Part shown: piece by piece, positions 61,435 through 64,000 of the stretch
Layout: every line of letters starts with the position of its first letter
Position numbering within the stretch: the first letter of the stretch is position 1
Assembly: GCA_965243615.1 (NCBI GenBank)
Contig: CBDEVO010000003.1
Coordinates: forward strand, 4,340,001 to 4,404,000
Direction: 5' to 3'
Length of the DNA: 64,000 nucleotides
DNA from: JAJEEA01 sp965243615
Lineage (GTDB): Bacteria > Acidobacteriota > Vicinamibacteria > Vicinamibacterales > UBA8438
Translations under genes and position numbers: made by a program
Notes under the pieces: generated by a model
Database searches by the model: none
Seen by the model: the letters and a program-made list of their open reading frames with translations, nothing else
What the model was told of the DNA's origin: nothing

Positions 61435-62250
61435 TTAGAGCGGACCGGAGATGCCGCCGTCCTTCCGGACGCGCCAGAAATGTATCGCCATCAGGAAGCC
61501 GATGACGAGCGGCAGGGCGACGCAGTGCAGCACGTAGAACCTCAGCAGCGCGCCCTCGCCGACGAACGTGCCGCCGAGCAGCGCGAACCGGGCGTCGTCG
61601 GCCGCGTGCACGAGCTGCACGTCGCCGAGCGCCATGAGCGAGGCTCCGGGGCCCTCGTGGCCCAGAAACGGGGTGGCCCGGGCCATGTTCGAGCCGACCG
61701 TGATCGCCCAGATCGCAAGCTGGTCCCACGGCAGCAGGTAGCCGGTGAACGACAGCAACAGGGTCAGCACGAGCATGATGACCCCGATGTTCCAGTTGAA
61801 CTCGCGGGGCGGCTTGTACGAGCCGGTCATGAACACCCGGAACATGTGCAGCCACACGGTGATGACCATGGCGTGGGCGCCCCAGCGGTGCATCTCGCGC
61901 ATGATGCCGAGGGGCACGTGCTCGCGCAGCCCCACGATGTCCGAGTAGGCGTACTCCAGGGTCGGCCGGTAGTAGAACATCAGCAGCAGCCCGGTGAACG
62001 TCAGCACCAGGAACAGGAAGAAGCTGATGCCGCCCATGCACCAGGTGTAGCGCAGCCGCACGCCGGACTTGCGCAGGCGCACGGGGTGCATGTGCAGGAA
62101 CACGTTCGAGAGCATGACGAGCACGCGGTTGCGGTCGTTGATCGGGGCCGCGTGCCGGAAGATCGACGTCCAGATCTGCGTCTCGGTAATCCAGTCCCAC
62201 GCCCGGACGAGGGCCGGCGCCTTCGGTTCGATGGTCTTCGTGTCAGCCAT
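61435..62250 (-). CDS. Cytochrome b, N-terminal (b6-like) part of a bc-type complex
   Basis: About 271 aa, four main helices. Haem-ligand His residues are visible in MHRWGAHAMVITVWLHMFR and in RFYVLHCVALPLVIGFLMAI followed by HFWRVRKDGG. LPWDQLAIWAITVGSNMARA fits the b6 Qo-region helix. Carries both b haems that move electrons across the membrane. Confidence 0.92.
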   Translation of the reverse strand: MADTKTIEPKAPALVRAWDWITETQIWTSIFRHAAPINDRNRVLVMLSNVFLHMHPVRLRKSGVRLRYTWCMGGISFFLFLVLTFTGLLLMFYYRPTLEYAYSDIVGLREHVPLGIMREMHRWGAHAMVITVWLHMFRVFMTGSYKPPREFNWNIGVIMLVLTLLLSFTGYLLPWDQLAIWAITVGSNMARATPFLGHEGPGASLMALGDVQLVHAADDARFALLGGTFVGEGALLRFYVLHCVALPLVIGFLMAIHFWRVRKDGGISGPL

Positions 62251-62256
62251 GTCGTC

Positions 62257-63072
62257 TCAGATCGGAAGGAACGACTCGGAGTCCGTCCACTGGCCGAGCT
62301 CCTGCTGGAACTTGCGGCTCTTGTCGACGAGGATCTGGCCGTCCTCGGCCCGCACGATCCGCGTGCGCTCCAGGGGCCTCGGGGCGGGGCCCTCGAAGTT
62401 GATGCCGGTGGGCCGGAACCCGCTGCCGTGGCACGGACACTTGAACTTGTTCTCGGCCGAGAGCCAGTTGGGCGTGCAGCCGAGATGGGTGCACACGGAG
62501 AAGAGCGCGTAGAACCCCGACGCCTCGTGCGTGAAGTCGTTGTCGGTCCGCACGATCCAGACGCCGAACCGGTCCTTGAACCGTTCGTCGACCCCCTCGC
62601 CGTAGTCCTCGGGGAACCCGATGGCGAACTGCTGGGGCGGCTCGTTGAGCACGTTCGGGAACATGAAGCGGCCGGTGGCGGCGAGGCAGCCGGCGGTGGC
62701 GGCGGTGAACGAGCCCCACGCCAGCCCCATCCAGCCGCGGCGCCCCATCAGCGGCGAGTCGTCGGGAATCGACGCCTTCTTCTTCCTCGCCGCACCCGCC
62801 GCCGCGGTGGTGGTACGGCCCTTCAACTTGGCGTCTGCGCCGGCCGCCGCCTTGGCCGCCGCCGGCTTGGCCGCAACCGGCTTCTTCGCGGGCGCCGCCG
62901 ACGCCGCGGGCTTGGCGGCCGCGGCCCCGGTCGAGGCTGCGGCCGCGGCGGGGGCGGCGGGAGGCGTCGCGGCCGCAGCCGGCGCCTTCGCGGGCGCTTC
63001 CGCCGCCGGCTCGGCCGCTGGTCGCTCTGCGGGGTTGTCCGCAGACGGTGGAGTCTTGGTCTCGTCAGCCAT
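62257..63072 (-). CDS. Rieske 2Fe-2S protein with long Ala/Pro/Lys-rich N-terminus
   Basis: About 271 aa. Cluster ligands in CTHLGC and CPCHGSGF near residues 194-217. A membrane helix (WMGLAWGSFTAATAGCLAAT) lies at ~115-135, preceded by a ~95-residue low-complexity stretch rich in Ala, Pro and Lys, unusual for the family. The ATG was chosen with GGAAGG ten bases upstream; the gene ends six bases before cytochrome b. Confidence 0.93.
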   Translation of the reverse strand: MADETKTPPSADNPAERPAAEPAAEAPAKAPAAAATPPAAPAAAAASTGAAAAKPAASAAPAKKPVAAKPAAAKAAAGADAKLKGRTTTAAAGAARKKKASIPDDSPLMGRRGWMGLAWGSFTAATAGCLAATGRFMFPNVLNEPPQQFAIGFPEDYGEGVDERFKDRFGVWIVRTDNDFTHEASGFYALFSVCTHLGCTPNWLSAENKFKCPCHGSGFRPTGINFEGPAPRPLERTRIVRAEDGQILVDKSRKFQQELGQWTDSESFLPI

Positions 63073-63132
63073 AACCTTCCATCCCCATCGCCATCGGCGC
63101 AACGGGCCGACGGCGCGCCGTTTACCCGCGTG

Positions 63133-64000
63133 CTACCTGCGCTCGACCACGCCGCCGCTCATCAGCGAGGCATCGAGCGCGTCCAGGGTCTCCAACGCGG
63201 CGTTCTGCACGCGAACGTTCGGATCGGACTCCGCGAGAGCCGCAATGACCGAGCGCAGATCCTCGCCGACGGCGGGCGAACCCAGGCCCGCCATCGCCCG
63301 CAACCCGCTGATCATGACCTCGCCCGCGGGGTCGAGCCGGGTCTCGGAGGGCGAGACCTGCCCGGTGACGAGATCGCGATCGAGCATGCGGGCCAGCACG
63401 CCCGCGGACCGCTCATCGCCGTGCCGCGCGAGGGCGACGGCCGCGTTCCACCGTACGTCCGGTGTCGGGTCGCCGAGGGCCGCGCGGAGGGTGGTGTGCC
63501 CACCGTCGTCGGGCAGCACCCCGAGCGCGTACACCGCCATCTTCCGCACGCCGGGATCGGACGACTGATACATCGAGACGACGAGCGGCACGACCGCCTC
63601 GTCGCCGAGCGAGGCCAACGCCCACACGACGCTGATGACGGTCTCGCTGTCGGGATCGTCGAGCGCCTCCGTCAGCGCCTCGACGGTGCCGGGAGGCGGC
63701 GTGCGCAGACGCCCGATCGCGAGGGCGAGATAGCGGCGGATCCGCGGATCGTCGCCCCGGGAGCCGACGAACGCGTCGAGCAACGCCCTGCCCAACCCCG
63801 GATGGCGCTCCTCGGTGGCGGGGTCGCCCATCAGGCGCGAGAGCTCGTAGGCGGCCGGCCACCGACGCTCCCGCCCCCCCGTCCGCACGTCGACGAGATA
63901 CTCTTCGGGAGTCCGCTCGTCGGTCACCATCATGCGGAATCCGCCGTAGATGGCGACGACGACCGCGACCACCGCGAGGGGAATCAGGAAAAACTGAACG
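63133..64000 (-). CDS. HEAT-repeat protein with N-terminal membrane helix (5' end beyond window)
   Basis: At least 289 aa; the reading frame runs off the window edge, and the visible start reads QFFLIPLAVVAVVVAIYGGF, one transmembrane helix. At least five HEAT-like repeats follow, for example PGTVEALTEALDDPDSETV, DEAVVPLVVSMYQSSDPGVR and HTTLRAALGDPTPDVRWNAA. It lies 60 nt upstream of the Rieske gene on the same strand, so it may assemble or regulate the bc-type complex. Confidence 0.8.
   Translation of the reverse strand, partial: VQFFLIPLAVVAVVVAIYGGFRMMVTDERTPEEYLVDVRTGGRERRWPAAYELSRLMGDPATEERHPGLGRALLDAFVGSRGDDPRIRRYLALAIGRLRTPPPGTVEALTEALDDPDSETVISVVWALASLGDEAVVPLVVSMYQSSDPGVRKMAVYALGVLPDDGGHTTLRAALGDPTPDVRWNAAVALARHGDERSAGVLARMLDRDLVTGQVSPSETRLDPAGEVMISGLRAMAGLGSPAVGEDLRSVIAALAESDPNVRVQNAALETLDALDASLMSGGVVERR

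Noticed and set aside
57701..61438. Plus-strand frame of over 1200 codons opposite the cytochrome operon
   Set aside because: Shadow of haem and cytochrome b genes; composition is that of antisense (Val/Leu/Arg/His), no motif.

Overview
The window is very GC-rich bacterial chromosome, and almost every codon ends in G or C. Nothing in it fixes the species. The gene set (form I aerobic CO dehydrogenase, a split-cytochrome-b quinol oxidoreductase with a fused octahaem cytochrome c, an ACE-like M2 peptidase, the Pgi half of a Tal-Pgi protein, a CaiB CoA-transferase) would fit Acidobacteriota (Vicinamibacteria-like) or a neighbouring phylum. That placement is an inference with low confidence.

Layout. 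0.1-10.9 kb is core chromosome: M2 peptidase and purA (overlapping), an AAA/winged-helix ATPase, RNase III with an extra N-terminal DUF2007-like domain coupled to an RsbU-type phosphatase, cutA, an FtsB-like gene abutting tRNA-fMet, and an acyl-CoA dehydrogenase. 11.0-30.4 kb is a defence island: vapBC, then an SNF2-type helicase with an N-terminal XRE domain and a C-terminal DUF3883-like domain, a frameshifted AlbA_2/Schlafen-type gene, a retropepsin-like protein, an AT-rich DUF3644 gene, an intact IS whose transposase carries a DruA-like (DUF4338) N-terminus, a DUF1156 DNA methylase, an orphan hicA with a small coiled-coil gene, an AAA ATPase with a small partner, and a DUF499 ATPase. Helicase + DUF1156 methylase + DUF499 ATPase matches my recollection of the Hma (helicase-methylase-ATPase) antiviral type, here carrying embedded cargo. 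A second vapB without vapC closes the island, and both ends carry copies of the 3' end of the adjacent tartrate/malate dehydrogenase gene, so the island lies between imperfect direct repeats.

30.4-38.4 kb returns to metabolism: tartrate/D-malate dehydrogenase, CaiB CoA-transferase, enoyl-CoA hydratase, a stand-alone Pgi, rpiB, a DUF1295 membrane protein and an OmpR-type regulator. 38.6-45.1 kb is a tightly overlapping minus-strand operon for membrane-lipid modification: desaturase, FAD oxidoreductase, DUF1365, Cfa, a second Cfa-like methyltransferase, then a sensor kinase as the last gene, convergent with the regulator.

45.2-55.4 kb is a complete form I CO dehydrogenase operon on the minus strand. 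In order of transcription it reads coxF/xdhC, mocA-like, xdhC-YHS, coxD, coxE, coxG, coxM, coxS, coxL. The active-site motif AYRCSFR is present in CoxL. Divergent pncB and pncA (NAD salvage) follow. 57.4-64 kb, also on the minus strand, encodes the HEAT-repeat protein (cut by the window edge), Rieske protein, both halves of cytochrome b and the octahaem cytochrome c. Electrons from CO oxidation or from quinol could plausibly enter this chain, but that link is inferred from gene content only.
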